The notes beneath the pieces were generated by a model. The model was not told where the DNA came from. It was given only the letters and a program-made list of their open reading frames with translations, and did not search any database. This document shows positions 37,311 through 51,229 of a stretch of 64,000 bases of DNA, piece by piece. Within the stretch, counting starts at the first letter, position 1, and each line of letters opens with the position of its first letter. This DNA is from Dipylidium caninum. Its lineage: Eukaryota > Platyhelminthes > Cestoda > Cyclophyllidea > Dipylidiidae. Location of the stretch: the NCBI GenBank assembly GCA_017562135.1, contig QEYB01000556.1:496001-560000 (forward strand), read 5' to 3'. The position numbers and the translations under genes are program-made.

Positions 37311-40300
37311 TCAGTGGTGAACCTTGCCAGCGGCAGCCTCCTCAGCCGCCTCGCGTTTCTCAATCTTCTCGGGGAATTCGCCTGAGGTGGCTCCAATGTA
37401 CGGGGCCTCTGCAGCACTCAGTCGCAACGGAGCATCGATCAGGTAGGTGAAGACTAGTGGGATGGATCCTGCTATGTTCTGTTCCATTGGGACCGCGTAA
37501 AGGTATAATTTGTAGAAAGAACCACCCTTTGGTATTCGAACAAGCAAGTTGATTAGCTGACTCGGTATGTCTCTGCTCAGTATGCTCGATCTGTCTCCAG
37601 GCTGTGGTTCATCGTCCTCAAGGGTATTCGCCTTCTGCAGCAGATAGCCCGTTACGTCCTGTAAATGAAATACCAGCTATGCTATTTACACTAAAAAGAG
37701 ACCATGTGACCTAAATGGAATGCGTAACATGGCATGTGAACAATAAAAATTGGTCGTTGCCGTAGCTACGATGAAGTGTTCGCCAGACTTCTCCTCGATA
37801 GCACTCGTTACTCTGTATTAACGTCTCCCCACACAAGGATTTCGTGGGTTAAAATAACAGCAAATTAACATCCAAACAGTTGTTGACGACAAATTTATAG
37901 TCAAAGTATTGGGTATTTTGAAGTATCCCTAATTAATTTTATTCTATAGGTCGTGCAGACATTTATTGCGGACGGCTTAATTTACTTCTTCTTCGTCTCC
38001 GGAAATATCGACGAGTTGGCTAATGAGGCAAACTTTCTGCTGTTCGGGTAGTCCCAATATGATTTGGAGATCACAAGCCTCTCTGTCTAGCAGCAAAGAA
38101 TCCTGATCGTCTTTCACATTAGTCTTCTCTGATTCTAGGGCCTCCTCGGGTGGTTCAACTGTTTCCGTTTGTTGGGATTGGATGCCTTGGGAACCCATGA
38201 AGTGTTGCAGAATCTGAGATTTGCTCTTCATTCTTAGCAAGCGCTCCGAGCCCGCCCTCCCCGCCGTCCGCACTCGTACCAAAGGGTCGGGATGACTGAG
38301 TGTACGGAAGCCGAGACTTTGCCAAGTGTTATCCTGCGCGCCGAGGTTTATTGTAGCCAAACGGCTCAGAAGTGGAGTCGAGAGAGGTTTTCCAGTTTCC
38401 ACTTCGATAAGAAATTGCCAGGCCTAAAAAGCGGTGGAATATTAGTAGCATTTCCCACGAGCAAAAGTACGATATGGTAACCAAGCAGGAAATGGTGCCG
38501 CACTTCCTGAATTTACATAATCCAGAAGGGTCAAGATACTCTCGTGAGAGTCCTAGGCCACGAGTCAACATGAGTGCCAGTGATGGCCACCACGGCAATG
38601 GAGGCGAGCATCTAAGGCCAGGAATTATGGCGTACATTACGGCAACAATACGAGTGCAACCACGATGAAAGAGACGAATGTAGCGATAGTTCATCGTAAG
38701 TTAACCAACATGTGGGTGCACACTTCGCTGTTGTCTCAAGAGATCGCTGAGGAGGTTCTCTGTCTCACAACAAAGTGATAATAAGTTGAAGCGGTTCTTT
38801 ATTTTAGAAACGGTATAATGAACTATTTTGGAAGCAGGAACAGCATTAAAATTGTCAGGTAGTGAGGGAAGGAGTCAATTCTATGCGGTGTAGGTTGTCG
38901 GTGAGAGTCACCAGACCAATCATAACTTAGTGAGAGCTGCCCCATAAGCTGATGCATCCTGTCGCTGACTTCTGATCCTTTCCCTAATTAGCTTAAGGCA
39001 TTAGCTACGTAACGTTATTTTAAATAGCATATTAGTTGATGGTTAGATATGTAGACTCTCAATCCCTGCATCTCTGAAATTACCGAAAAGTCATGAGAAT
39101 AATTAATGTCACAAAAGAGACCGTTTCCAAAGGTTTTGGGCATTGCAATAGATGGAAGGTGACTACGGGAGTCAGCGTATAAGCAAAGCTGCCCTAGAAG
39201 CAAAATTATTTCCGACTAGGGCTAACATGTGTTGTTAGTCGCCTTCAGAAGCTGAAAGTGAAACATAGGAATAGAAAAGTAACTCAGGTTTTATGGAACA
39301 CAGAATGTAAAGTGTTGGTTAGGAAATAGCATGCATTAAGGCATTGAAGGCAGTACTGGCATAATGAGATAAAATGATATTTTCGGAGTTGAAAGCTCCA
39401 CATATGTCTGTTTGGGGACTTTCGGTACAATTGCCTCACTTCATGAGTGATCGTCCATTGAACATTATCCCAACTAGGCGCCAACATTGTGATAATTTTA
39501 GGCCGTTGACTTTTAAACGGCATAATGGAGACGAAAAATGGCAGGAGGATGGGCACGATTAATCAGTGTTCATTGGAGAGAAAGTCGCCTTCGTGAGCCC
39601 ATTAGATGCTGCTAGTGTTGCAGGGGTCGGGGCATACGTTGTTGTTCTCACGAAAGTTATAAAGACGCTGAGCCAGGACCTTCCTAAACCACCAGGGCGG
39701 CGGGATACCCGACCCATTGTACCATCTCAATTGGTGATTACCGAAGATCCGTATGAACACCCAGATGCATCCAGTAAGTTAATGAAGTTTAGGAACTGAA
39801 ACTCACCAAATGGTAGGCTGTGGGTTCTTCAGAGCCGGGAGGCGCGGCATACACCTCGAGCGCATATTCGCCGGGTTCGGGAAGGTAAGCATTTAGCACC
39901 GACATGGGCACGCAGGGACCTGTCCCTGTGAGTACCGAGACTCCCGTTGTTGGCATGGAAGCTTCAATGTCTCGCAGGAGAACGCAATTTTCTAGGACCT
40001 CCGGTTTGATTGAGAGCGATTTTAAGCGAGCGGTAAGACGAGGTATCCGATTCTCCTGCAAGGAGGTACTTTCTCTCAAAGAGGGAACTACCTCCCTGAG
40101 CGAGACACCAAACATCAATGTGAGTGTTCCGATGAGTGGCGCACTTGCTTCTGGGACACAGCATCGTGGGTCCACAAACGAGCGACTTGTAACTACCACG
40201 GGAAGGCTATCCACATGATCCCTTAACTAGCTAAAAGTTTCTGTAACCACGTCCCTTTCACTATAAAGTGCGTATAAGTGGGGATTAGCTGCCCCATGGT

Positions 40301-43300
40301 AGCCCAAATAATGTGATGGGAAATGAAGTCGTGTCAGATTAATGGCCTTCAACCTAGCCAATGATGGGACGAGGGGTCAGTCGAGGGCCCCGAGCCCCAG
40401 GTAGCCGTTTCGTCTCATTAGCACTGGACGACACGTAGGAGACGTCGGCCGTTGGCTTAATGACTGGCCTACGCATGTATTCAGGGGTAAAAATAGAATC
40501 CTACAGGGCCAAATCAATGGCCACGCTCGCTGCATCTCCCAATCCTCCTCCCGACAGTTGTTTCTCTCCATTCCCTCTCTCTCCCTCGCTCTCCCCGGGC
40601 TGCACACTAAAGCGAGTTGGCATGGCATTAAGACAGATACCGCGGTATCGGAAATCCTCACCAAATCTAAACTATGAGTGAATATTCGAACATGATGAGA
40701 CTCAATGTTAAACGGAGTGGCCATTGTTTAGAGTGTGTTGGCATGAAGGTAACAATAGGGAAGGAAGTTAGTGAACACTTCCTGAACGGAAATGTGGACG
40801 GTCTGGTGAGTTTGACTAAACCCTATAACTGATTGGAGGAGATGACACGCGACCATAAGCATCGTAATGAGCGTGATGAGAGAATGTTCGCAGCAGAGCC
40901 TGACTCACAATCTCAGCAGCAATAAAGCGAATTTCAACAGTTCCCTTGGGACTTTTAATGAGCGGAGGAAGTCCTCGGGGCAGAGTCTCGAGACCGTACT
41001 CCGAGGCCTTCTCGGTGGGCCCGTAGTTGGCCTGCGCTGTAGGCGGGAAGGGCAGGACCGCCAGCGAGCCGTCACCCTCCTCCTTCCCCTTCGCCGTAAT
41101 CCGATACTCACAGACATCGGAGAACAGCTACAACAAGTGTGCGCAAGACTTCTAATTAACCATAATTTCCTATTAATGCATCCTACCTCTTGCTGAATAG
41201 AAGTTTCACACGCAAGCATGAATTTTGCGCCTAATTCTGCTTCACATTTATAAACCTCATAGTGGCGAGGCCAAAGTGACTGTTGCATCTCCTGGTTCAT
41301 GCTGGCATCGATGGCATCTGTCGCGTCTTGTATCATCCTCTGGATGCCTTCATAGTCCTGCTTTCAGCGACATACTGCATTATTGAGGGCCATAAGGCGA
41401 AAGAAACGTACTTTGCCTGCGCAGAATTTGAGACGAAATATTAATGTACTAAATCGTTATTCCCTGGAGACCCAGCCTCTTCGCTCCATTAACGGTCTTC
41501 ACTGGGCGCCAGAGTGTGCACAAGGCACACGGTGGTGTTGAAATAACTTAATTGTGCTATCTGTTCAGCCTTCACCTGAATACATTCTTGGCACGAAACA
41601 ATTGTGATGGTTAGGCAAAACCTAACTTTGAGTCAGGAGATAAGACCGCGGATCGTCGGAAGCAGGAAGAGCTGCATGATAGGTGACTGTTACGTGGTCG
41701 CGACACTGTCCCAAAGTGCACAGTAAAATGGAACATGACAGTGGCCATAATGCAAACTTTCCTCAGCTTTCCACGAGGAACGAACATGTCTCCTATTATC
41801 ATGGGAAAGCAAAATCCTGTACACTAATTTGCCATTAAGTCACTAATTCATATAAGGGTTCAAGGACTTTCAAAACAAATAATACCGAAATTGCCTGTTT
41901 TACCAGCATATAATGTCATTTTTAGCAAAAGTTAGTGCAAAGGGCACACTATTCGAAATGGGAGGAACTTCTCCAATAATTAAGAGACACTCAGACCTTA
42001 AAACTATCGGCTACAATTTTTCACTGCAAATAAGTTGGAGATACCTGTTCGCCGGTATGCCTGGCGTAGATCACGAGATTATAGTCTCCTTTCTTGGGCA
42101 AGCGGAAACGGAATAGCACACAAGATTCCTCCGAAGCAATTTCATGCATGCCAAATCGTGTTTTACTGGAACCCTAGAAAGGAATGACTCTCTTGAACAG
42201 GTGCATTTTGCACAAACAATGTAAATAGTGAAAACTTTAAAGGGGGCACCACAGTGGCTTTAATAAAATTCCGCATAGACGCGATCGGGACAAAATCATT
42301 TGAGCTAAAAATTTTGCATATTTTGTGGTGACCCTTAGGTGAATGCGCATTTAATTTGAAACACACCTTGTCAGCGTGGAGCGCTCAACCTGATAGCAAA
42401 GTATTAACTTCAAAATATACCCGACTCAACTTTCACACATCACAAAGAGCACAATGTTGAGCACCAGAGAGAGAAAGAGAGAGAGATAAAGTCTTGTGAA
42501 GACAGGGAATAAACCAGGCGAAGACTGGGATACCGGTATACTTTGGTTTGTGGAAGAATTGAATCACACAGTCGAAATGCGCCTAAAGATATCGCAGCTG
42601 AAACTCGACACAACATCGAAGTTCCTGCCCTCACGACTCCTCTTCCGATGCGGTTAGATTTTTGAGGGAGTGAACACCGTTGACGACCGACTCCTTGGGT
42701 CCTATGCGGGTGTTAGACGCGGTAAAGTCGTCCACATTTCGTCGAGTGCAAATGCTCAATTTAGTTCATAGTGGAAAGAAAGTCTGGCGCGTGTAGGACG
42801 CCACCGGGCGTTGGGCGCAATAAATATTTGTCGACCGCCGCTCCCGATGCTCGTCGACGCATTCGCACAAGTGTAAAGAGCGCGCCTATTTACATTACCC
42901 CTAAGGCCTTTTCTTACGTCCGCCGCGGTTAGCATCACAATGGCCCACAGCGTCGTGAGCGTCAACTTCCTTGGGACTTCATCTAAGGTCTGTAAGAATA
43001 GGACGATGGTTGGCTCCCCTTAATCACCACAAGTTGGCATTGTGAAGGCTAAAGAGTGCACTCCGAGAAGTCGATGACTACAAGTGGACCTTCTCTTGCA
43101 AAACCCTGCCAGACACTCAGTTTTAACAATTTTTAAGTATTTTGAGTGAAGGCGCTCTATATCCAACACGACCAAGGGACTTCCTGATTCATTAATGCGC
43201 AGATACCTGATGAGGGGGATGTCGAACGGAAAGCCTAGGGCTCTCTCCCTCCCTCTTCCATTCGGCCCCAACAAGAGCGACTGCTTAGCACGATTCTGCC

Positions 43301-46300
43301 AGTCCCGCCACGGCCGTTGCGCAGCGACACAGTTCCTCGGTACAAATTTTTCCACCAAACCGAAACGTACAACAACCGCTGTTACTCTGTTGCCGATGCT
43401 CATTAGCTCTGAGAGGCTCCCATTACCATACCTCAACTCAAGATGGCAATCGGGTCTAAAACGGTGTGCGATTTCACTGCCCTAATTTCATTGAATCCGC
43501 AACCGGAAATAGAGAGAAATTGGTTGCCAGTGCTATTGCATAGTTTGGTTAAAAGAGGAGAAGTCAATAGAAGTAACTGAGCTAGTAAACTAGTCATTAT
43601 CAAGACGTTGGGTCTGCTGGATCCGTTCAGGCGTTTAATTGAGGTAATAGCCGAGGGAAAGGAAGTGGCATTGGCGTGCGAAATTGGGTAAATTTGACTT
43701 AAAAAGCACTTTCTCCCACACATTTACAACACATCTTTTCTGTTGTGTTTTCTGGCTAGAAGTGGGGGCTTTCGATGTGGGAGAATTATGCTGTTGTGTG
43801 AAAGCATAAGCAACTGAGCCAGATTAAGTGAGGTTAAAGATGGCTTGTTTTGCGATAAAATTGCTGGTCTTGGAGGGACAAGTTGTAAAACAACATGACT
43901 TAAAACGGGTATTTCTGCACAGCTTGTGTTTGCTCGGGTCCGCTTGAGCATAAAACAACGACAATCATGTTTCAATACTAAAAAATTTAAATAACACCTA
44001 TCGAGGTCATAAAAGCTTGCAACTTACTGCGTCAATGTTTCCAAAACCTTCGAGGTTAAGTTGGTAGGTGAAAAGGAGTTTTTCGATGTTTTCGGGGAGG
44101 ATTTTTAATTTCAGCACAAACTGGCTCTCCACAGCAACCGTGCCTTCTTGGTGGGAGAATAAAGCGAGGCCGTATTGGAAGAAAGCGGGTTTCAACAGTG
44201 GCCAGGTAGCGAAATTCTAAAGGTCAGATGAAACTTACTCAACGGACAATTTAAATCCCTGACAGAAAGTAATCTTTTCCTTAAAGATCATGCCAATTCA
44301 AAGCCAAGGGGCGCTTAGGTCCATAATCGTTCCCAAAACCGTACTATGTTTGTGACCGTGCAGCTCTAAGTAACCTGAAGAAAAAGCCACCAAATTTGTC
44401 TTTGTCCACCGAGTTTTACATGTTTGACGGAAAGGGGGAGGAAACTGGTCGGACCGTGGTCTCCGCGACTCAGGGCTACATTGGCCGGCCCTGTGCACGC
44501 CCGTGAGGGTCTCCCTTGAGCTGAGGAGCAACTCGAGGGTTTACTGGCTTCGCATCACAAATATGCAGCATACCGGCGCATATTATCCCCTTCGGTGGCA
44601 ATCTCAATGGTCAAATGGGCTTTACTGGGAGCTGCTAGCTCTTCTTTCGAGAAAAAAAATCTATTTACTGAGCTGCACTCCTAATATTGTTTGTGAACTG
44701 ATGTTTGATTTGGCAATTTAACACACATTCCTCTGAGAATTAAAAAAAACGCCTACAAGATGACAGAGATCATCACTTTTGTGCCTCATTCAAAGGTGTG
44801 TTCACCAAAGGAAGAGAACAGCATTACCACAATGGAGACGGGAGGATCTATGAGTTGCCAAACATCCTCGAATGGGTAGTGCGTATAGATGAGTTTGGTA
44901 GGGTCGGCCTGATAGTAGAACATATCAGTCTCGTATTGAAGCGTTACGGCCTGGGAGGACTTGGCAAGGCCCCCACGCACTCCCATGGCGAGGCGCTGGG
45001 CCGCCCAAGTGCAGTCGTAGAGGCGCCAGACGCCGTCCACGTAGGCGGCGTTCCAGGAGTGTTGCAAACTGGCGATTTGCGCTGTCAATGCGCCTGTGTC
45101 CGGGTGGAAGAGCGGCTCATCCTTCTGTACCAAGGGCTGGCCCACCTTGTAGTCCATACTCTTCGCTATCCCACGGACCGTAACACAAGGAATGCCCGAG
45201 TACCGCAGCATCGATTCAAAAGCCTGTAGTCAAGGCAAAAATAGGGCAAGAAAACGCGTGTTTTCCCCTCATTATTTCCTCGTTCAGCCCTCGCCCACCT
45301 GTCCGCGTGTAATTCACTATGCCAAGTAACTTTGTTGCAACTACGAGAAATAATAAATGCCTTGAAAAGATGCGATGATTGACGCTATTCTGATACAACG
45401 TCTGACACTTTATCAGTTGTGTCAGAACTTGAATAAATGAGCGTATTTAATCGCGCTGTCTTTTGAAGCCCGGTATTCATTCCTCTGCGTCCTAGCCGTT
45501 TATAATGCAAACCGAGCGCCGCTTCACAGTGTAAATCAGTCCTTTCTCATCTCTTCCACGTGGAAATTAACTGCCTAGTCAACCGACAATCCACTTTTGG
45601 GTCCCCGTCTAAGCTTTTGGACTCCTAAGTCCTCTTTACTCTTATCGCAATAGGTGAAAGCTCCTTAGTTCAGTACCAAAATTTCCATTAAATGGGAGAC
45701 CGTCCTCGAATAAGAAAGCAGAATTTGTCGCACGAAAGACTCGAGCGCATTTTTATGAATTATTGTGTCAGAAAGTAATCTTGGACAATAATGGAAAACA
45801 TTACTCTCTTCATTTACACAAATTTAAGTTGAGCACTGGTGTTAGCGAGAACACGATAGAAAAAGTTCTCCACTTTAGAGTTATTCAAAGAAAGTTGAGT
45901 TATCAAAGGTGTGCACCAGATGCAAAACCGCTAATAAGATTTTTTGAAAAATGAGGAGTCTGGTGACATTTCACCGTCTCACTGGATCACATTTGAAGAA
46001 TTTAAGAATGCCAAATGGAGACTGAGATTTGTAGAACAATACTCCGTGGACGTCTATGCAATATGCACTCAATGGGTTTGCAGGGTTGTTTTATACAAAT
46101 TTAAATGCTGTCTTCGAAATCCTTCATCCATTTGAGGTAAAATTTCATGGATTTGTGGCATTAAGTGTCGCCTGTCAAACACTGTGACAACGAGAAACAT
46201 TGCTTTCCAGCACAGTTGGACCTGGTTTTGCACTATTCCATTATCAGTCTCAGTCATGTTGTCTACCTTGTGCCCCATTCGGTGAATTTCCAAGATTCTT

Positions 46301-49300
46301 GACATCGCTATGAAAATGTCTTGCGACTTTCGCGTGGTTATTCCATTTCGGGTGTCAAAAATCCACAGTTAAGTTTGGCACTGGTGAGAATTTCCTTACT
46401 CCGAGAGCGCGTAAGATATCGTTGTTTTGCCTTAGGACTCATACCTGTTGCGAGGTGCACGAGGTGCTTTTATTGTGTTGTAGGAAAAAAGGTATTCAGC
46501 TTCCATAGGTTATGAGTGTACCACGGTGCTTTTTCAGCATAAAAAAAACAATAATTTGCATATTCTATTGTTAGTATTTGTGGTGAAGAAAGATTACAAG
46601 GTCCCTTCATCTTTGAGTGACGAACAGTGAGTACCCCAGAGGGGGGAGGTGTTTCACCCCAAAGTCGATATGAGCTACTTTAATGAAATAAAATAAGATT
46701 TTAAGTGTTAATTTTAACTATTGAACACCTTATTAAAAGTGTCCTAATTAAGCCAAATCTCTCAAAACCATATAACTATTGGCGCTTTAATCTCCTCAGC
46801 AAGCCTAAATTGTGGGGTGAGGGAAGGAGTTGTCTGATCCCTCACGTGGCCAAAATTGAAGGGCTTTGGTCGCAACAGTTGGGGCCACGGCTGCTGAGCC
46901 CCAGGTGCCCCGAGTAGGAGCGTCCACTGGGGGATCCACCGCATTTGCCTCCGGATCCCGCTATCTCTTACCATGGAATTTCTTGAGGTGTGCACATGCA
47001 TGAGCTGCACCCGGCGCTGGGGCATGACTCATGCGCGCACGCGCGCGCACACCGAGTGCGTGCGTGTGTGTGCGTGTACATCAGCAAACAAACGCCTCGC
47101 GGTTGACAGTGCCAATGCGAGTGTCCCCTTCGCCTGCGCCACACATCGACGAGACGCAGCCGCAGTGACGCGGCGGTTTGCCTTGCTCGAGAGGCGATCG
47201 CCCCGCCGAAAGCGAGGCCTCCGGCGTGAATGGGGCCCGTGCCAAATGGCGCGCGCAGTGCGGCATCGCGTTCGAGGCATTGTTATGCAAAACTGACTCC
47301 CAGGTCAATGCAGCATTCTGTAAGCTGTGCAAAATGGGCCCAGACCACATTATACCACTTATGACGATTCTAACAGAGGTGCTTGTCCACCCTTTTCGCA
47401 ATATACGCGTTTCCATCGTGTGCCCCTCGCGAAGGCATTAGCGAACGCATCAACTATTGACCTGATGTGTTGGTGTCCCGGATTTAATGATATGTTCGGT
47501 GTAAATGCAATGGAAAGTCATCTTTGCAAATTAGAATACGTGCAGAAGACGCAGAAGACGTGCAGAAGAAGAAGAAGAAGAAAGCACTTGGGAAATCCCT
47601 TTTCCCCAACCACTAATGCCTTATCGAGGCAAATAGACATAGCTATTTTATCACCTTCAGCCATTTGAATGCAACCAACCGAACATGTGTTGTACTAAGT
47701 TCCCTCTGCGAGGGGCATTCTCAGGTTGAGTAAAATCCATTTCCGAGAGTATGGAAAACAATTCACTCGGTTGTACGTGCTGGGGGGTGGGAGGGCTTGT
47801 GGTTTACCTTGCCGCCCCGGTAAGCGCATGATGATCCATGCGCCACAGAAATGGTAAGCGACACGATTCAACCTCGCTACAAGAGCATTTAGGCAGCATA
47901 CACCCATTCTTCTACGTGTAAGGTGCGAAATTTCTCCTGATTAAAATGATAGGCGTGGAATTAAGGTATGTAGAATGGTTTGAAGATGACCCACGTGCCG
48001 TTCATAGAAGCGTTACCCAAAAGCACTTTAAATAACACTAACTTGGACGTAATTGGCCTTTCCTTCAGAGAGCTTGGGCAGAACCACATCCGGTGAGTCG
48101 ACATTCTGTTTGCCCTTGTTCTTATCTTTGTGGCCCTCATTTTTCGAGGGGAGATTGGGGAAGGGAGACAAGTCAGGGGGCACGGAGCAGAGCCAGGTGA
48201 AGAGCGCCCTCAGCTTCTCTTCTTCAGTCTTGAAGCCACGACTGCCGACTAGGTGCCAGTAGAGGTCGCGCCAACAGCTCGGCTTGACTTTGCCCTGCGC
48301 CAACCGTCGTGCATGTCCATCCACCGGCTGCTCTACGTGGACACGCGCCACGCTGTTAACCGCCTCGTGATTTGGACGCTTCGAAGTCGCCGTTACTTCT
48401 GGATTGGCCTGAATGTGTGTCCCATCTTTGGCCTTTTTACACGCCGGAACGACGGAGGGGAGGACAAAGCTGCTCGGCGCTGACTCAAGGAAAGATACTT
48501 CCTCTGGGGCGGCAGACTCCTGCTGGTTTGACGACTCCGCCTTGATTTGGTCATCTGCCACATACTCACATTTTCGTAATCCTCATTCAACTTCAACAAT
48601 TCCACATTCATCACGTAACGTTAAGGTGTTTTGTTCAGAGTTTATACTTTCTACTAAGTGAGCATTTAAAAGTTCCTCTTCAATTCACCAAGTCTTTTAA
48701 CTAAGTATTCTCACATGATGGGTGCTCCGCTATAAACCGAGAGCCTTGGTTAGAAGCCAGGTCTAACTTTTTTGATAAAATCCAGCTGAAGTGTAGCATT
48801 GCAGAGGACGAGATTAGTCGTTTAAAAAACTATCATGAAGTCTACACTTTTAGAAATATTTCAGCGACATGAAAGGTCCAAGGCGATCATGACCACCCGA
48901 AAAAAAAACACAAATATAAAACAAAAAATATGAATTTAACTATGGTATCCTTACCCCCTGCCACTAACACTTTGCCCTTTGTTTTTTTGTCCTTCCTACG
49001 TACACCTTCAGCCTGAAAGTGGAATTATTTGACTAAGATTCCATGTGACTTTAGCGAATATAACATGCAACACATTGTGTTACCGACGATTTATTTTACT
49101 GATTCTGTGCTGTTTCATACGGAGAAGTGGCAAGAAACACCTTTACATTTCGTTTTGTTTGTAGGTAAGAAATAAAACCGTCAATAGAGGCTCATATAAA
49201 AGGATGTCGCTGTAACAGTGGCACAAAAGAGAACACCTCAAATACGAGGCGTGCAACTGTTTCCGTCTCTGTCTCCCTTCAGTGCGCACCTACTGCAGGA

Positions 49301-49797
49301 AGTCGTGCAAACTGTATAAATTTCTCACCCAGTTATATCTTAATGTATGAATTAGCAGTGGTGGGGGGTTGTTGGCATACGTGTGGACGTAGGAGAGCGT
49401 TAACAAACGGGACTGAGTGGACCTGCGATGGGACTAGCAAACAGCGCATCTCGTGGCACAGGTTCACACCTTTGGCGTCTCTGCTCACTGCGTTTCGCGT
49501 GCTCCTTCATGCACATATCACTGATTCCCGTACTTTTCGTTTGAGAAAAAAAATGCACTTTGCAATGCTTTGTGTCAGTCCAAGGTTAGAGTTTATATAA
49601 CAAATTAAGAAGGCTAATACCAAAGCATTATTTTATTTACCTACGTATAATGTGAATTCGTTCACGCCACACTGACTATTCGAGACTATAGGTGGCAGGG
49701 GGGTGTATTGCGACTGGAAGGATGCAGTTGTGACTGTTTGAGACGATATAAAACCGATCTGTCTTCTCACAATTTCCTCTCTAAACTCCGCATCCAT
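37311..49797 (-). CDS. KY/hillarin-type transglutaminase-like protein
   Basis: Related to kyphoscoliosis peptidase and hillarin, cytoskeletal proteins of muscle Z-discs and cell cortex. Eleven exons in reading order: 49,645-49,797; 48,955-49,012; 48,043-48,554; 44,828-45,223; 44,028-44,216; 42,045-42,173; 41,187-41,357; 40,909-41,127; 39,807-40,226; 37,986-38,423; 37,311-37,658. Phase is kept; about 1,010 residues. Start is ATG in ACCATGG. A low-complexity N-terminal part precedes the transglutaminase core (about residues 200-370): CVTVRGIAKSMDYKVG, HSWNAAYVDGVWRLYDCTW with the triad His and Asp. The nucleophile Cys expected before FESM is missing. Several beta-domains of the KY type follow, with signatures FRFRLPKKGDYNLVIYA, DVCEYRITAKG, LPEPGEYALEVYA, AWQFLIEV, and SFYKLYLYAVP. 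Exon 7 inserts 57 codons into one domain. Exons 1-2 and the exon 3 acceptor (poor pyrimidine tract) are least certain. Confidence 0.87.
42464..42487. repeat. (GA)n-type purine run inside a KY intron
   Basis: Short GA-rich run within the minus-strand KY-type gene, in the region between exons 5 and 6. Simple repeat without evident function. Confidence 0.7.
47033..47078. repeat. CG/GT alternating repeat inside the large KY intron
   Basis: GCGCGCAC, then GTGCGTGCGTGTGT runs in a CpG-rich patch (about 47,000-47,280) within the 2.8 kb intron between exons 3 and 4 of the KY-type gene. The patch opens frames on both strands that I judge to be artefacts of composition. Confidence 0.7.
47543..47584. 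repeat. GCAGAAGAC minisatellite passing into (GAA)n
   Basis: Three units related to GCAGAAGAC followed by five GAA units. It lies in the large intron of the KY-type gene. Confidence 0.75.
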
Positions 49798-51229
49798 GGT
49801 TTCGCCGTTTGGACAGTAGTGGAGGATGAAGGGACTTAAGTCCCTAGGCTCCCCACGAATCGGTGGTTAAGCTTAGGAACTTTGTAAGTGCATAAATAAT
49901 AGAAACTAAATTGTTACTTTGGTGAGGATTTTAGAGGTGTTTGAGTTGTCATCCAAAAACATTTAGTTCCGGCCCCTCAATTATGAAAAGAAATTCAACA
50001 CACGTGACTATAGTCACCGCAATCGTTAATTCAAATAGGATGTCCATATGCATATGGGAAAACTAGCACAAAACAATCAAAAACTTGAGAGTAAATTTAC
50101 AAATTGTATGCAAATTCTCCTTATCTCTAATATAATTTTCCACTTTGTCCGCACTCCCACCTCCAATACTTCATTTTAGGCTAATTATCAGAATAAGGCG
50201 TACGAGAGCTATGTGTAAACAGCATAGGTTAATCACCGGAAGACTTACCGAGTTATTTTTACTGACGCAGGATAGATTCTGACCCATTGTCTCTTAATTA
50301 GTCAACTACGTAAAAATAAATTTCGAACTACTAGGTGAATAGTTCCAAGCAGTTACAGTAGTAGGAGATTCTTATCCTCCTCTTCCTCCTCCTCCTCCTA
50401 TAATCGTGTCATCAAATTCCGATCGGTGTGGGCTTAGCGCTGCCACACTGCGTAGGCGCGAGGCGTAGTAAGGTTTTCCGTTCACCTTTCGGCATCACCA
50501 ATCAAAATCGCGCGATGGTCGGAGCTCCTATTGGCTGACGAGTAGCGAATCATGACTGTCTATTCCGCCTCATAATGGACCTTCATGGCCTGCGCGATCA
50601 ATGGCTCATAGGTGTTGCCTAAAGGGAATGTTTGTGGCATCGATAATGCACACATCTCCCCTAGCACCGCTGTGCTCTTCTCTGGACACACTCATATTTT
50701 CAATAAAAGGACCATCCTATAGGTTAATCCAGCTGCACGAACCAGATACGTGTCAAGTATACGGCAGTCAATGTCTTTGCCCATTTGGTATAAATTAGAC
50801 GCTTGAATTAAATTACGACCCTACCGGCTGCAAATCATGAGACAAGATGAATTCACACTTCCTTCTCATCAATCTACAAATGAGAGCAGATATTTACTTG
50901 AAACGGTTTCTTCAAAAGCATAGTGAAAGTCTTCCGCAGGCCCAATCATCATATTCGGAAGTGCAGCAAGGCCCTATCATTATCCCCACTATATTTCATT
51001 CTTTTTTTCGAAAAAAAGACCCGAGGCTTGAAACATTTTTATTCTGCTTGATTTTAACCGATTTTGTAATGGTACAGACAATCGAGATTGCAAATAATTT
51101 ACTCTTTGCGATCTTGTGGTTCAGTGAATTCAAAGCACATTGGTTGGGTTATTAGTCTTTTACTCCAACACCTCGATGAAATGCACAGTCTACCGTTAAT
51201 TTCTTTACGATTTGCCTATTTTTAAAGCC
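49798..51229. other. Spacer upstream of the KY-type gene
   Basis: About 1.4 kb with no recognised exon. It includes a TCC-rich run at about 50,370-50,401. Expected to contain the promoter of the KY-type gene (starting at 49,797 on -) and possibly the 3' end of the exon chain further right. Confidence 0.45.
50370..50401. repeat. (TCC)n pyrimidine repeat
   Basis: A short TCC/TCT run, about 32 bases, about 0.6 kb upstream of the predicted start of the KY-type gene. GAGA-like on the minus strand, so it might be a promoter element, but that is speculation. Confidence 0.7.

Noticed and set aside
39904..40218. 104-codon frame on +
   Set aside because: It is the antisense shadow of exon 9 of the KY-type gene, which has clear domain motifs on the minus strand.
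40377..40724. 115-codon frame on - between KY exons 8 and 9
   Set aside because: Exons 8 and 9 join in phase without it and its peptide has no family similarity.
43020..43436. 138-codon frame on - between KY exons 5 and 6
   Set aside because: Joining exon 5 to exon 6 directly keeps phase and reproduces the domain pattern; this frame shows no KY motif and no fitting splice sites, so it is treated as intron.
44798..45229. 143-codon frame on +
   Set aside because: Antisense shadow of the transglutaminase-core exon; the minus strand has the HSWNAAY and LYDCTW motifs and matching splice sites.
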